DNA from: Symsagittifera roscoffensis
Taxonomy: Eukaryota; Xenacoelomorpha; Acoela; Convolutidae
DNA length: 64,000 nucleotides
Assembly (NCBI RefSeq): GCF_963678635.1
Contig: NC_087062.1
Coordinates: forward strand, 45,843,758 to 45,907,757
Direction: 5' to 3'
Below are positions 10,107-20,485 of this stretch, in pieces. A program made the position numbers and the translations under genes. The notes beneath the pieces were generated by a model, which saw only the letters and a list, made by a program, of their open reading frames with translations, had not been told where the DNA came from and did not search any database. Numbering within the stretch: the first letter of the stretch is position 1; every line of letters begins with the position of its first letter.

Positions 10107-10986
10107 TTAAAATGACTTTCTTTAACCTGAACATTTTCTCAGCTCTTTTCTCGTAAAATTTTCCTAGAATTTCTTTTTTTCGAGATCTTTCATGATTTAT
10201 GCAGGATGTTTTTTTGTAGATATTGCCGACATTTTATCTGTAAACTGTGGCTTGTATCCTTTTTGGAACGTAATATCCGATTTCGAAATTCTAACACTAT
10301 CGCCAATTTTGAATTTTGGTTTAGTATATTTCATGAACGATTTGTTCAACAAAATTGATAAAAAATCACGTTTTTTCCCTTCTCTCGGAAATTTTCAATT
10401 GATCAATTTTTGCGACAGTTCAATGTAGAAATAAATTGCTGCAAATTGGGAACAATTTTTTCTCCACGATCTTCAAGGTAACGATATATTATTAGTTTTA
10501 TAGACTGAATTGCTCTCTTTGCAAATGCAGTTTCTGTTTCACTTTTTGTTGATTAAACTTCAATGTCTTTCTCCTTGAATTTCCCCCAATTTCTGTTCGT
10601 TTATCAACCCAAGAGTTTTCAGAAGTGTTTTTTCGAGAAAATATTTTCTTGTAGTGTCTTTCGCATACTTTTTTTACTTGTTTGAACTCTGAAAAATCTA
10701 CAGCAACTAAAAAGACTTGACTCCCTTGTTTTGACTAGCTAATTTGCCTACAAAATCCAAGTCCATACACCCAATTTCATTGATAGATTTGCCTGATTGG
10801 TGGACCAAATTTTGTATACGATGTTTGGTTTTTGAGAAATGTTCTACTTGTTTTTTGGTAAACTACTCGCTTCACTCGAGTTTGAATAGAACCGTAAGCA
10901 GCTCTACCCCTAGAATACAATCTGTTTAGTCTTAGTTTTTCAGATTTTGAAAAAGATCCAAGTTCCTCTGTCTTTTTCTCTGGCAT
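10107..10986 (-). pseudogene. Polinton rve-family integrase, copy 1
   Basis: This enzyme would insert Polinton DNA. From ATG 10984-10986 an N-terminal segment, LRLNRLYSRGRAAYGSIQTR, resembles the helical head of Polinton integrases. The first catalytic region reads through a damaged MDL motif near 10760. The second (WVDKRTE) is near 10600. The third lies near 10510, where the expected Glu codon of FAERAIQS reads AAG, so Glu has become Lys. The C-terminal segment, KPKFKIGDSVRISKSD, lies near 10300. Several frameshifts and stops are present. Copy 3 is at 28194-29109. Confidence 0.65.
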
Positions 10987-11284
10987 TCATGTTAATGACA
11001 AGTTTAGGGGGAAATTGAGTTGCTTCCAAAACAGTAAAGTAAATATCTGTGAAATCGGTGTTTTTTTTTCGCTTTAGTTTACACACAAAAACTACAATAG
11101 ATTCTTTTGTGTCTCGCTTATCTAATATGATAATGTTTGACTGGCTCAGTTTAATTCTAGAAGAATTCAAATTTGAATCAATAAGGTGCTTTTTGTAACT
11201 TGTTTTCAACCTCGCATTTACATCACTGTAAATAGTAACAAAACTTTTCGGTACAATCTCATCTTTGTCTTGCTTTTGTTCCAA
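10940..11284 (-). pseudogene. Unidentified Polinton gene upstream of the integrase, copy 1
   Basis: The frame encodes a lysine-rich protein with DVNARLKTSYKKHLIDSNL and SQSNIIILDKRDTKESIVVF, followed by a change of frame near 10975 into the integrase start. The same gene at 29110-29475 has an extra N-terminal segment (MEQFVLIPYSIYQSQST). I do not recognise the family. It lies between the ATPase and integrase genes in the same direction. Confidence 0.4.
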
Positions 11285-11558
11285 ATTTTGTTTTCTTGTA
11301 AGTGTACTTTGTGATTGATAAATTGAGTACGGAATTAAAACAAACTGTTCCGTGCTATGTCAATCGTTTAATGAAAAAAGGGGTGTGGATAGATATCAAT
11401 TGTAACCCGTCAGTTGAACTTAAAATAATTCTTCTTTTGTGAAGAGGAATTATTTTCTGTGTTAGTTCTGAATTTTTTTTCCAATATTTTACTACGTCTT
11501 TTTTCCAAAGTTCTCGAAGCTTTCCTTCTTAATAGGTTTACTAAACAAGCCCAGAAAC

Positions 11559-12262
11559 TCAATGAAATCTTTTGGACAATTGAGAATGAATTGTATTCGA
11601 AGTCTTAGCGAAAGTTTTTTTGAAATATTGGGAGAATAGAGACGTCCCTAAAGTACTCATTGTCCCAAAACTATGTTCTATTCCAGCTGGTAAGTAAACT
11701 TTTGTTGGAACTGAGCCACTATTAGAGCAATTCCTAAGTGAATCAACTTTTTTTGGGGTTAAGTCAATAAGTAAATCACCATAAGGAACTGATGTTGCAT
11801 CTTTATACCACTCTTTCAATTGAGATCCTAGACCTAATTGTTGACTTTATGTATTGATTTGTTAAACATATCTCAGTGACTTGAAAAAAACTATGTGTGT
11901 ATTTCGTAATTCTACATCTCTTCCCAATTTTCTTTGATGAAACAAGTTGTGTTTGATGTATAATGTGCCTTCCAGCCGTGGAAATTTTTACAAACTGCCT
12001 GGAGTTTAAAATTTTTACACAAGAATCATCAAATATAAACATATACATATTTCCGTTTTTGGGAAGGTTTTCGATTAAGTCAAAATCTACTCCTTGGACA
12101 AATCTAAGGTTTTTTCTTTGCATTTGACTATAAAGAGGTTGATAATGTTGATAAAAGTTTAAAAAAATCAAATGCTGGTTGAAAAGTACCAATTTTCAAC
12201 CAATTAAAATTAAGATGAGATTTTCCAGTTCCACTTGGACCAACTGATGAAAAAAAAAATCG
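11559..12262 (-). pseudogene. Polinton genome-packaging ATPase (FtsK/HerA type), copy 1
   Basis: A clear Walker A motif, GPSGTGKS, is encoded at 12218-12241. It is followed by YSQMQRKNLRFVQGVDFDLI and then the Walker B region MYMFIFDDSC near 12030, and FVKISTAGRHIIHQTQLV. The C-terminal part, DATSVPYGDLLIDLTP, is at 11760. This order fits the A32-like ATPases that pump DNA into capsids in Polintons and related viruses. A frame change lies just after the P-loop in an A-run near 12165, and another near 11815. Copy 3 keeps the same motifs at 29690-30380. Confidence 0.75.
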
Positions 12263-12299
12263 TTCTTGGGTAGATATTCATTGCTTTGGGGAAGGTAGA

Positions 12300-13457
12300 A
12301 TATTACTTACTGTACTTGATAAGATAGCTACCCAAACTGTCGTTTCTTCACATGTTGTGGATAACATAATTTGATCTATTGCACATACTAGCATCAAAAC
12401 TATAACAACAATTGGCACAGAAAAACTAGAAGAGATCTTTTAGATGTACGTCCAAACTATTGCAAACTATTTCAAGCACGTCAAAAGCAAAATTTCCTAA
12501 ATTTACGGGCTTGTCACATTGAGTGACTACCTTAACTGTAGAAACAAAAAGCTGACAATAACATTTAATTAAGGTTTAAAAACGGTAGTACATTAAGATT
12601 ATTATGATTTACAATTTGTTAGAAAAAACGTCGAGTCCATATCCGTTTGCAAATGCTTTTCTTTCTGCACAGTGAAGAGTTTTTGCATGTCGAAATGGGT
12701 ATTTGCTAGACCTGCAATCAAATTCTTCAAATTTAAATATCAAAACTGAACTTTTGGGCAAGCGTAGTCATCCAAATTAATGATCTTCGTTTTCAAAAAT
12801 TCTGACAGAATCTTACATTTTTTGCAAAAAATTCTGATTCTGTTGCTTGTTGATTTTCCAATAATTTTTCAAAATCAGTATAATTTTTGTAACTGCTGCT
12901 CATACTGATTCCATGAAGATGTTTTGTACACCAAGAATATATTTTTTTTTCTTTTCGTATTTGACAAAAAATTTTGCTTTATGATCTCAAAAAATCTTAG
13001 ATTTTCATTCATTTTTTTAGGCTCATTTTCTACAGTGCATTCGTCAATAGTAATGATGCAAGATTTTTTGATTGTCTCTACATAACCTAGTAAGGAAGTA
13101 AGTATACCGAGTAACTTATCATATTCTTCTCTTTGTAGTTGTGAAGATTGATTATTTTTTCATTGATTTCCATTTCTACGATATTCTATAAGTTCTATTT
13201 TTTTGGTATCGGATCTGCACCCTTTGTGATTTCTTCTTCTACCATAGTCCACTCTAAATTAGATATTTGTGAGTCTTTGCCAAATTCTGCAAGTTTGGTA
13301 AATTTTGTGATTCTATAATCATTAGTGAAATTTTTTGGGACTTTTCTTGTAGAACATTATGAAAAAATCCCAATTTATTGTGAAATTTTAGGATTACTTT
13401 TCTTGACAAACCAATATTCCAACTCATAGTGAAAGATAAAAAACATGAATAACACAT
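12300..13457 (-). pseudogene. Unidentified Polinton gene remnant between ATPase and 184-residue protein, copy 1
   Basis: No long frame survives, but an open stretch at about 12945-13140 encodes REEYDKLLGILTSLLGYVET, then SCIITIDECTVENE. The second contains a Walker B-like hydrophobic run ending in Asp-Glu. A leader frame at 13254-13457 starts MCYSCFLSF. Copy 3 carries about 500 extra bases inside this gene (31067-31566), in which open frames continue, so copy 1 may be deleted here. I cannot name the family. A nucleotide-binding role is speculative because no P-loop of its own was found. Confidence 0.35.
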
Positions 13458-13458
13458 T

Positions 13459-14014
13459 TTACTCTACATTACAGTTCTCAACAATCATAAAGTCTCCCAA
13501 AATTTGAAACAGTTCTTTGAATTCATTCAAAGTATAGATGACATAGGCAACTTGTTTCATTGCTTCATTTTCTTTTGCAGTTAAGAGTCGAATCTGAATG
13601 TAGGGAGGTTTGTTAATATTGTACTGCTTGATCGTGACACAAACTTGTCTGCTATTATAAATAACTATGTCATACACTTTGTTGCATTTGCCAAGCTCCT
13701 GAACCATAGTTGACTCCTTGTCAGAAAAGAGTTCCAATATGGGAAAGAGTCCCAGGTTTTCAGCATCGTAAAAAAACACTATTTCTAATTGTCGAGATTG
13801 CTTCTTCTTCCTTTTCATCAAGATAGACTTGCTGTTTTTTTTTCGACTTGTTCCAACTCCATTTTGCTTGAATAGATAAAAACAGGGTTCGAAATAAACT
13901 TTCCCCTCGTAGGATTTTTGGGACCAAGCAAATCTCCCAGTTGTTGTTTGATTTTTTTTGAGAATCCAATATAATTGGGACCAGTGTCTTTTCTTGTGTA
14001 CATTTGAAGAGCAA
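13459..14014 (-). pseudogene. Unidentified Polinton protein of about 184 residues, copy 1
   Basis: Copy 3 (32085-32639) has this gene as one frame of 184 residues. Here it is split by a frame change near 13830, in a run of Ts. Visible features are EICLVPKILRGESLFRTLFL, a basic stretch KKKKQSRQLE, and EIVFFYDAENLGLFPILELF. A second open frame, with NYIGFSKKIKQQLGDLLGP, overlaps the N-terminal part, so the original frame there is uncertain. No known domain recognised. Its first half is at the deletion junction of copy 2 (19672). Confidence 0.4.
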
Positions 14015-14176
14015 ACTGATCAGATGATTAGAAATGAGAGAAATAATTTTGAGATTAATTGAAAATGGAAGTAATCAAAATGAGTCATTCAATTAATCAT
14101 AAAAGGAAATAGAATTATAGATGGATTTTTTGAGTAAAGTTTCCAAATACGGAATTCTGTCGGTGTTGTTATTCCT

Positions 14177-14443
14177 ATGAAATTCCACAGTTGTCAGCAA
14201 AAACCATTGTTCCAGATGGCTGCAGCTATGTGTCAAGCTTTTCCCAGCTTTTATTCAGATTATAATGAAAAATTACTATTTAATTCCGTTTCCAGTGATT
14301 TTTACGAGAAGTATATAGTAACCCATAGATTTTTTGTCTCTTCCCACAATTCTTACTGTTTCTTAGAAAATTGTGAGTTCCATATACTTCTGATTGGTTC
14401 AACTTTTGATCAAGTTTTACAGCGGATAATTTTCATTGGATAA
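14177..14443 (+). pseudogene. Small + strand ORF, copy 1
   Basis: The product reads CQAFPSFYSDYNEKL, then SSDFYEKYIVTHRFFVSSHN and FHILLIGSTFDQVLQRIIFI. The same ORF is at 20139-20363 and 32832-33068 with the sequence largely kept, so it was probably coding in the ancestor. It lies between two minus-strand blocks, next to another small plus-strand ORF. Function unknown. Confidence 0.4.
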
Positions 14444-14565
14444 TTTTTATTTCACATACCAAATTTTGATTGTCTTTATAACTGTACAAAAACAGATTTT
14501 TTTCGAATGTTATTTCATCAACTGGCGAAGTTTTTAATCAACTTGACCGCGCTGTTCATCACAGT

Positions 14566-14820
14566 TTGAAACGGGAAGAAGCAGAAAAAATGCCAAGTGT
14601 TGCAAAGAAAAGACTGTTTCGCAAAAAATTCAAACTTCATTATTTATGTTCTAACCAGAAACTAGCTCCCACACAAACTATCGGTTCAGCATTTCTGGAA
14701 AGATTTCGTAAAGTACAAAACTCAAAATATGAACATGATTTGTTAAAATTAATTGATAGTTTATTTGATGGTTATGGATTTATAAAAAGTGATCATGTCA
14801 ATTTTTCGATAAACTTTTGA
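14566..14820 (+). pseudogene. Small basic + strand ORF, copy 1
   Basis: The 84-residue frame is rich in Lys and Arg near the N-terminus (MPSVAKKRLFRKKFKLHYLC, from ATG 14590), followed by GSAFLERFRKVQNSKYEHDL. Versions occur at 20486-20740, 33215-33445 and, truncated at the 5' side, 34545-34701. The only clear change among the first two copies is a few substitutions. The basic start suggests nucleic-acid binding, but I recognise no family. Confidence 0.45.
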
Positions 14821-14939
14821 TAATCCTTTTGATAATCCATCCACTTTCTCTCATATGCTTACAAAAAAATCCTTTTTGCTAAAGATTTTGCAAACACCTC
14901 TTCAAATTTGTAAGCAGGATGTAATGATTCTTCTAATTT

Positions 14940-15265
14940 CCAAGAAGCTTTAAAAAACGTTTCAAATTTTTTAACAAGTTGTAAAAAGTGTTTCAATTTT
15001 TTTAACAAGTTGCGAAAAGTGTTTCACTTTTTTGACAAAATGCGAAAAGTGTTTCACTACTTTCGACAAGATGCGTAAAAGCTTTCACTTCGTTCGACAA
15101 AATACAAAAATTGTTTCAATGTTTTCGACAATATGCGAAAAATGTTTCTTTTTTTTTGACAAGATGCAAAAAAAGTTTCAGTTTTTTTTCTCAAGGTTCG
15201 AAAAGTGTTTCACTTTTTTTGAAAAAAAAGCAAAAAAGTTTTTCAAGTTTTTTTTGGACAATATG
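14940..15265. repeat. 31-bp minisatellite, copy 1
   Basis: Units of 31 bp follow a pattern such as GACAAGATGCGTAAAAGC then TTTCACTT plus a T-run. About nine to ten units can be followed. Because 31 is not a multiple of three and the unit lacks stops in most frames, overlapping open frames arise here by periodicity; I do not treat them as genes. Equivalent arrays are at 20885-21155, 33580-33880 and 34835-35240. Confidence 0.85.
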
Positions 15266-15539
15266 TGAAAACCATCCGGTATTTTCTACTTTTTTACAAT
15301 TTTTCTAATGTTTTTTCTAATATATGTGCGAAAATTAATCAAGTTTCTTAAAATGTGTGCAAGTTCGGAGCGCTAAAATTAAGTTTTATTTGTTTTTCTA
15401 TGATTTACCTTGAACTTCTCATCTATCCTCATAATTAAAAAAAATTGTAGAAATTAATTAACTACAAAAAACAAAAATATTACCAAATAACAATTTTTTA
15501 CAAAAAAAAAAGAATCAAAGGGCTGTCGAGCAGCAGAAG

Positions 15540-16004
15540 GGTTCTGGAGGTTCTCTATGAACGCAGAGCTGAACGAGGTTCCATCGCTGGTGGTTGTTGT
15601 GGAGGGGTGTTTTGAGTCGTCATTGTTTCTGCGAAACCCTCATCTTCATCTATTGTGATGGGGTTTACGGCAGATCCTGCTTCCTCTCAAGGAAAGACGA
15701 AGTCGTCGACTGGTTGAGCCACGAACCTTGAACCAAGAATCTCGGGGTAGTTCTCTCCCACATGCTCAGCCAGTTCCTCCATCATTTTCATTTCTCCAAA
15801 TTGGTTCTCTATCATAGGTACTTGCGTCATATGATGTTCATTGAAATCCCTTCGCATCATTTCTACCATGTGCCAGACTTGGATTAGGATGTCCATTCGT
15901 GCCAGAAAAACTCTGGTGACTGTTTCTCGCAATTGAGTTTGTACTAGATCAGGCGGAAATTCTACAGAGTACATAAGGTTGCTGTTTTGAAGTGAGAAGA
16001 TCAT
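15540..16004 (-). pseudogene. Acidic-tailed accessory protein, copy 1 (nonsense mutation)
   Basis: The frame starts MIFSLQNSNLMYSVEF and contains a helical, Met-rich centre, VWHMVEMMRRDFNEHHMTQV, then EELAEHVGENYPEI and PVDDFVFP. A TGA at 15687-15689 cuts the frame. In copy 3 the corresponding codon is Ser, and the protein continues into an acidic tail with NPITIDEDE and a Pro/Gln-rich end. The stop is shared with copy 2 but not with the copy 3 versions. I recognise no family; the tail looks like a SUMO-interaction motif. Confidence 0.5.
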
Positions 16005-16189
16005 TTGAGCAATAAGTTGAGTAGAAGAGTAAAAAGAAAAAAGATTTTGTGCTGAGAGAGGAGGTAGCTGACGGTAAATAAAATGAAATTATATGATTTA
16101 ATGCTGAGAGAGGAGGTAGTTGATGGTAGTTTAGTTGAAATTAAATTGATTTTATTTAGGAGTGAGGGGTACCTTCAAATCGAATGTGC

Positions 16190-16345
16190 GGGTTTAACCA
16201 ATCAGAATTGATTTTCCCTATTTAGATTGTAGTCGTGTCCAATCAATTTCAGCTCTTTTTTATGGAATTCTTATATAAAAGTCGTGTCCAATTGGAAACA
16301 AAGTTCCATTTTAGTACTTTTTACACAATGTCGTTTCCAATCACA
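16190..16345. promoter_or_regulatory. CCAAT-box cluster with TATA-like element, copy 1
   Basis: Between the accessory protein gene and the membrane-protein cassette lie several CCAAT boxes: AACCAATCAG near 16197, GTCCAATCAA near 16238, GTCCAATTGG near 16287 and TTCCAATCAC near 16334. AGTCGTGTCCAAT occurs twice, and TATATAAAAG lies between them. This is a plausible promoter for the leftward accessory gene. It is kept in copies 2 and 3. Confidence 0.5.
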
Positions 16346-16553
16346 AAAATGTTCCTTTTTGTTCTAGTTGTCGTATGTAATCAGAAGACCCTTTTAACGA
16401 CTTATAACTTCCAAAAATGAAAAAGTATATACAAAAGCAATTGCAAAAAGAAGTGACCAAAGTTTTTTTGCTGTAAAACAAAAAAATTGCCGATATAAGC
16501 AATAAAAGAAAAAGAATTAGAACAAGTAGCATTTCCACAACTTTTTTCATCAA
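16341..16553 (-). pseudogene. Small single-pass membrane protein, copy 1
   Basis: After a short KKVVE start the product has a strongly hydrophobic run, MLLVLILFLLLLISAIFLFY, long enough for one membrane span, then KK and a Cys/Phe-rich tail. The ATG overlaps the stop of the upstream frame (TGATG near 16550), which suggests compact minus-strand expression of the cassette 17140-16341. Unknown family. The hydrophobic segment is retained in copies 2 and 3. Confidence 0.45.
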
Positions 16554-16852
16554 GTTAATTGAATTTTTTGTATGAAATCACAGCAAAATTGCTGCTGATT
16601 TTTGAATAGATAACCGAGTTCTTTGATTATGATGTAAATTTGGCATAATATATCAAAGTTGATTAATTTTTCAAAGCAAGTCTCTGGAAATCTGATTCCA
16701 AAACTATTCAAGCAGGTTTTTGAGCTTTGAAAAATATTAAAGCAATGAAGGAATAAAAAATTTTGTTGGGCAATTTTTACAAGTTTTGGTGTCGGGTAAG
16801 GAATAAATGGAGTCTTTGATATATTATCCGACGACTTTCTGATTAATTTCAA
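16550..16852 (-). pseudogene. Unidentified cassette protein, copy 1
   Basis: The 100-residue frame begins MKLIRKSSDNISKTPFIP and continues TPKLVKIAQQNFLFLHCFNI, ending in QQQFCCDFIQKIQLT. It is conserved at 22456-22731 (C-terminus frameshifted) and 36522-36746 (N-terminus lost). It lies between the 94-residue frame and the membrane protein with almost no spacing. No known domain seen. Confidence 0.45.
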
Positions 16853-16855
16853 ATT

Positions 16856-17140
16856 CTAGAGAATAAACAAAATTTCTTTGCTCGTGAGGTGTAATTCAGC
16901 TGTTATTTTAAAGCTTTGATACGTAATATGTGGATCAAAAGTAAGCTCTTCGGTTGAGTAAGTTTCTCTAAAGAGACCTTTACTTAGTCGGATAACTCTA
17001 TTTTGTTCAATAAAAACGTCCAAAAAATTATGAAAAAAGTAAGAGTCAACATCTATTCCATCAATGAGAAAATCAAATGGATTTTTTTCTTTTTTCTTGT
17101 AAATTAAGTCGAGGAAATTCAAATGTTTTTTGATAGACAT
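16856..17140 (-). pseudogene. Unidentified cassette protein, first gene, copy 1
   Basis: The 94-residue frame starts MSIKKHLNFLDLIYKKKEKN and contains GIDVDSYFFHNFLDVFIEQN and TFDPHITYQSFKITAELHL. A four-base gap separates it from the next gene. It is interrupted in copies 2 and 3. It starts about 300 bases from the divergent polymerase gene, so the two may share a promoter region. Family not recognised; an overlapping frame at 17073-17297 is probably not coding. Confidence 0.45.
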
Positions 17141-17203
17141 TTTTCAAATATGGATCAAAGTTTTTAAAAAATGATAAACAGTTCACTTTTAGAAAATGCT
17201 GGA

Positions 17204-17400
17204 TTGTGATTGGTTGATTTCCTACCAACAGTGTTAAAAAAAGAATTTTTAATTCTGATTGGTTGATTTTCTCTAAACAGTAGTGATTAAAAATCATTTC
17301 ATTCTGATTTTTTTTTCAAGTTGAAAGCAATCGCCCTATACTTTGTTTAACTACTTGAAAATATTTTTAAATTTTTTCAACAATTCTAAGTAAGTATAAA
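17204..17400. promoter_or_regulatory. Putative bidirectional promoter between membrane cassette and polymerase
   Basis: GATTGGTTGATTT (an inverted CCAAT box) occurs at about 17208 and again 50 bp on, at about 17258. A TATA-like AAGTATAAATT lies near 17393, some 55 bases before the polymerase ATG at 17450. The arrangement is conserved upstream of the polymerase in copies 2 and 3. Promoter function is inferred. Confidence 0.45.
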
Positions 17401-17449
17401 TTATCTACTAATTTTTTTGGGACATTTTAAATCTCCCACTTTTTGTCAG

Positions 17450-19230
17450 ATGCCTATACTCAACAGGAATGAGAAAGTGAAATGCGAAGACTGTAGTAAG
17501 ATGTATGTTCGTAAAAATGCTGCCCGACATCGCAAGAGTTGCGTGCGAGGAGTTATTTCTTGTCCGGAATGTAATTACAACCAGCAAGAAATGAATTTCC
17601 ATACGAGCAAGAAGCACGTGGAGTCAACCCCAAAGTAAACAATGTGTGTATCGTGTGAGAAAGAATTTCCCAGCTATTATTCACTTCAACAACATCGCAA
17701 GAAAGATCACGGGTTGAAAGCGAGGAAGACGAGTGATTCTGTTGCTGATTTGATTAAAATCTTGGAAAACGAGGAGGAAAGTGATCAGCTACGTAATGAG
17801 TTGAATGCCTGTCAACACTTCTTGACAGATACTGAGATGGAAAATGAACGCCACAACGTATTCAATTTTCAACTTTCAAAACTAGATTCTCATCTAGTTA
17901 ATGAAAAACTGGATCAAGTTTTTGAAAAACTTGATTGTGCAGAAAACGTCAAGATTGCCTTGGGATTTGTGTTATGTAATATAGAATCTGGCGAATACCG
18001 TTATTTCTATGCTCATGAAAATAACACACTCTTTGATAAATCTATGCTGCTTTATACTAAAGCAGACTTGACGACTATACAGAACAAGGTCAATAAGCAA
18101 GATATCCTTGAAGTTTGTACACAAGAGAGACAAAAAACTAATTGGCAATTCAAGTTGATCACAAATGTTACCATTTTTGCCGCCCTACTGAAAAATGTAC
18201 CCATGGGATGTCCAGATTCTGTGATTCTCGAACCAGTTCTGAGGAAAAACCATGTTACCTATTTGTTTTTGGATCAAAACACAAAACAACCATACAATGA
18301 AAATTTGTGTTTGTTTCGAGCGCTTGCAGTTCATTTGCATGGAGCAACTAGTCTTGAAACAGCCACCTCTATGATTTTTATTGTTTTCTTGAAAAATCGG
18401 ATTGTGATCCGAAACAATTTCGTGGAATTTTGATGGATAATCTGCCAAAAGTTGAAGATGTAGTAGAGAAACATATCTTTATCTTTTCGACATTAAAGAT
18501 ACCGACAATGGAGATGGAGATTTTTTGAGTGAATTAGCTCGGAGAAGTATCGGTAAATACGAGAATACAGTAAAACTTCTACAATACAACAACCACAATA
18601 TTCACGTCAATAACATCGAAAATTTCTTCAGACGCTTCCGATGCTCAACTTGCGATATATTTTTCCACAAAGCAGACCACTTCATTTGATTTGTTGAAAG
18701 ATCGAATTAAAAAAATGTACCCCAAAAAAGTTTACAATCTGCGAGAGACGTTGTTTGAAAAAGTAGATGAGTATAGCAAAGAACAAACCTTATTCAAAAA
18801 TGTTGCTTTTAATCAATTTGCGTGCCATCCCAAGAACTAAAACTGACAGAAACAATAACTTGGATTGGGAAGCATGAACCCATATCAATGTCAATCTCGT
18901 CCAACTTGCTTAATAAACCCATATTTTTGTGCGACAAATGTCCACAATCCCTCATTATTGACTTTGTGGCAAAATTGGAGTTGTTAGCGAAAAAAAATAA
19001 AGCCGAAATGCGATCAAAGTTTCTAGAAATTGAAAATAACATCAAAAAGCGGCTACATACAATTTTCAGCATACTTAATGAACGAGGCAGTTTCAATAAG
19101 AGTGAAGCAAGAGAGTACGAAGACGAATGTATCGAAGACGAGGAAGAATCAGAATATTCCACTCACATTGTCAGGATTCAGAAATTTCAATTGATTGATT
19201 TGATGCAACATCTAGAGAGATACACCAATA
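17450..19230 (+). pseudogene. polB: Protein-primed DNA polymerase B, N-terminal and exonuclease part, copy 1
   Basis: This is the replication enzyme of Polintons. From ATG 17450 the product has a C2HC finger (CEDCSKMY), a second finger whose spacing is broken by a 9-base deletion near 17573 (CX2CX9H instead of CX2CX12H), a TAA at 17636, and a third finger CX2CX12HX4H. The conserved segment with AHENNTLFDKSMLL and NLCLFRALAVHLHG follows, up to a frameshifted TGA at 18431. Further on come FRCSTCDIFF near 18640 and the start of the exonuclease region at 18822 (PSQELKLTET). At the place where exonuclease motif I (DxE) is expected, the text reads FNQFA. The gene ends at about 19230 by fusion to the tail of the next protease gene. 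The palm domain is absent. Confidence 0.82.
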
Positions 19231-19255
19231 CAATTACAAACACAAAATTGTAGTT

Positions 19256-19654
19256 TTACATAAAATTACCGATAAAATTCAAAACTTGCACATCATGAAA
19301 TTTATTCAAGTTCTTCTGGAAGAACTTAAAATAAAGAAATGCTGAATAAATTGCGTAAAATCTACACAAACTATCAATTCTCTATAGTTTTCGAGGAACA
19401 ATTCGTTGATACTTTTCTGTCATAAAGGGTTAGATTGATCTCTTTCTACTCAAAGAATCAGCAAAGTAGTAACTATCATCCAGTCGAGCAATCATGATCC
19501 GATGTTCTCCTCTACCATTGCTTGGGGCTGAGTTAATAATTGCAAAAGAGTATTTTGTTAGTTGAGGTACTGTATCAGAAGGGTATGATCCCATGAACTT
19601 GAACCTGAGCTAAGGAAACCTTTCAAAAGTTTGCAGAAGTGAAAAATTATCCAT
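19256..19654 (-). pseudogene. Adenovirus-type cysteine protease, copy 2
   Basis: Unlike copy 1, the whole gene length is present: ATG at 19652-19654, GEH motif near 19500, the Cys region near 19370, and a C-terminus that ends at TAA 19256-19258 after KFHDVQVLNFIGNFM. Frameshifts near 19430 and stops break it. It converges with the broken polymerase gene; their ends are about 25 bases apart. Confidence 0.7.
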
Positions 19655-19671
19655 CTTTTTTAAAATTGTTT

Positions 19672-19934
19672 TAAGGTTTTCAGCATCGTAAGAAAACACT
19701 ATTTCTAATTGTCGAGATTGCTTCTTCTTCTTTTTCATCAAGATAGACTTGCTGTTTTTTTTCGACTAGTCCCAACTCCATTTTTCTTGAATAGTTGAAA
19801 ACAGGGTTCGAACTAAACTTTCCCCTTGTAGGATTTTTAGGACCAAGCAAATCTCCCAGTTGTTGTTTGGTTTTTTTGAGGATTCATTATAATTGGGACC
19901 AGTGTCTTTTCTTGAGTACATTTTGAAGAGCAAA
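19672..19934 (-). pseudogene. 5' part of the 184-residue protein gene, copy 2
   Basis: Sequence matching 13757-14014 reversed. It starts abruptly at TTTTCAGCATCG after the protease leader, so the gene keeps only its N-terminal half. Frame changes are present within it. Confidence 0.5.
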
Positions 19935-20138
19935 CTAATCAGATGATTAGAAATGAGAGAAATGATTTTGAGATTAATTGAAAATGGAAGTAATCAAAAT
20001 GAGTCATTCAATTAATCATAAAAGGAATTAGAAATATAGATGGATTTTTTGAGTAAAGTTTCCAAATACGGAATTCTGTTGGTGTTGTTGTTCCTATGAA
20101 ATTCCACAGTTGTCAGCGAAAACCATTGTTCCAGATGG

Positions 20139-20363
20139 ATGCAGCTATGTGTCAAGCTTTTCCCAGCTTTTATTCAGATTTTAATGAAAAAATTACCATT
20201 GAATTCAGTTTCCAGTGATTTTTACGAGAAGTATATAGTAAACAATAGACTTTTTGTCTCTTCTCACAATTCTTACTGTTCTTTAGAAAATTGTGAGTTC
20301 CATATACTTCTGATTGGTTCAACTTTTGATCAAGTTTTACAGCGGATAATTTTCATTGGATAA
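20139..20363 (+). pseudogene. Small + strand ORF, copy 2
   Basis: Counterpart of 14177-14443. The end, FHILLIGSTFDQVLQRIIFI, is identical; the N-terminal part is shifted in frame by one extra A in AAAAAATTACC near 20187. Confidence 0.38.
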
Positions 20364-20485
20364 TTTTCATTTCACATACCAAATTTTGATTGTCTTTATA
20401 TCTGTACAAAAACAGATTTTATTCGAATGTTATTTAAACAACTGGCGAAGTTTTCAATCAACTTGACCCCGCTGTTCATCACAAT

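Larger units (their letters stand above)
1..19230. mobile_element. Polinton/Maverick copy 1, interrupted by an LTR retrotransposon
   Basis: The gene set is diagnostic of Polintons: cysteine protease, capsid proteins, rve integrase, packaging ATPase and protein-primed polymerase B. All of these are recognisable as fragments in a fixed order that recurs in copy 3. The window opens inside the protease gene, so the array probably continues to the left. The right edge is the break in the polymerase gene near 19230, where the sequence joins the tail of another protease gene. Nearly every gene has frameshifts or stops, so this copy looks inactive. Terminal inverted repeats were not found. The insert at 647-7769 is a separate, younger element. 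Confidence 0.88.

Noticed and set aside
15032-15308. Two overlapping + strand ORFs rich in Phe and Lys
   Set aside because: They arise from the 31-bp minisatellite, whose unit is open in more than one frame; the period is not a multiple of three.
17417-17450. Upstream start of the polymerase frame at 17417 or a 3' splice site at TTTTTGTCAG
   Set aside because: The frame at 17417 begins with TTG; ATG 17450 is conserved in copies 2 and 3. Polinton genes are usually intron-less, and there is no donor to pair with.
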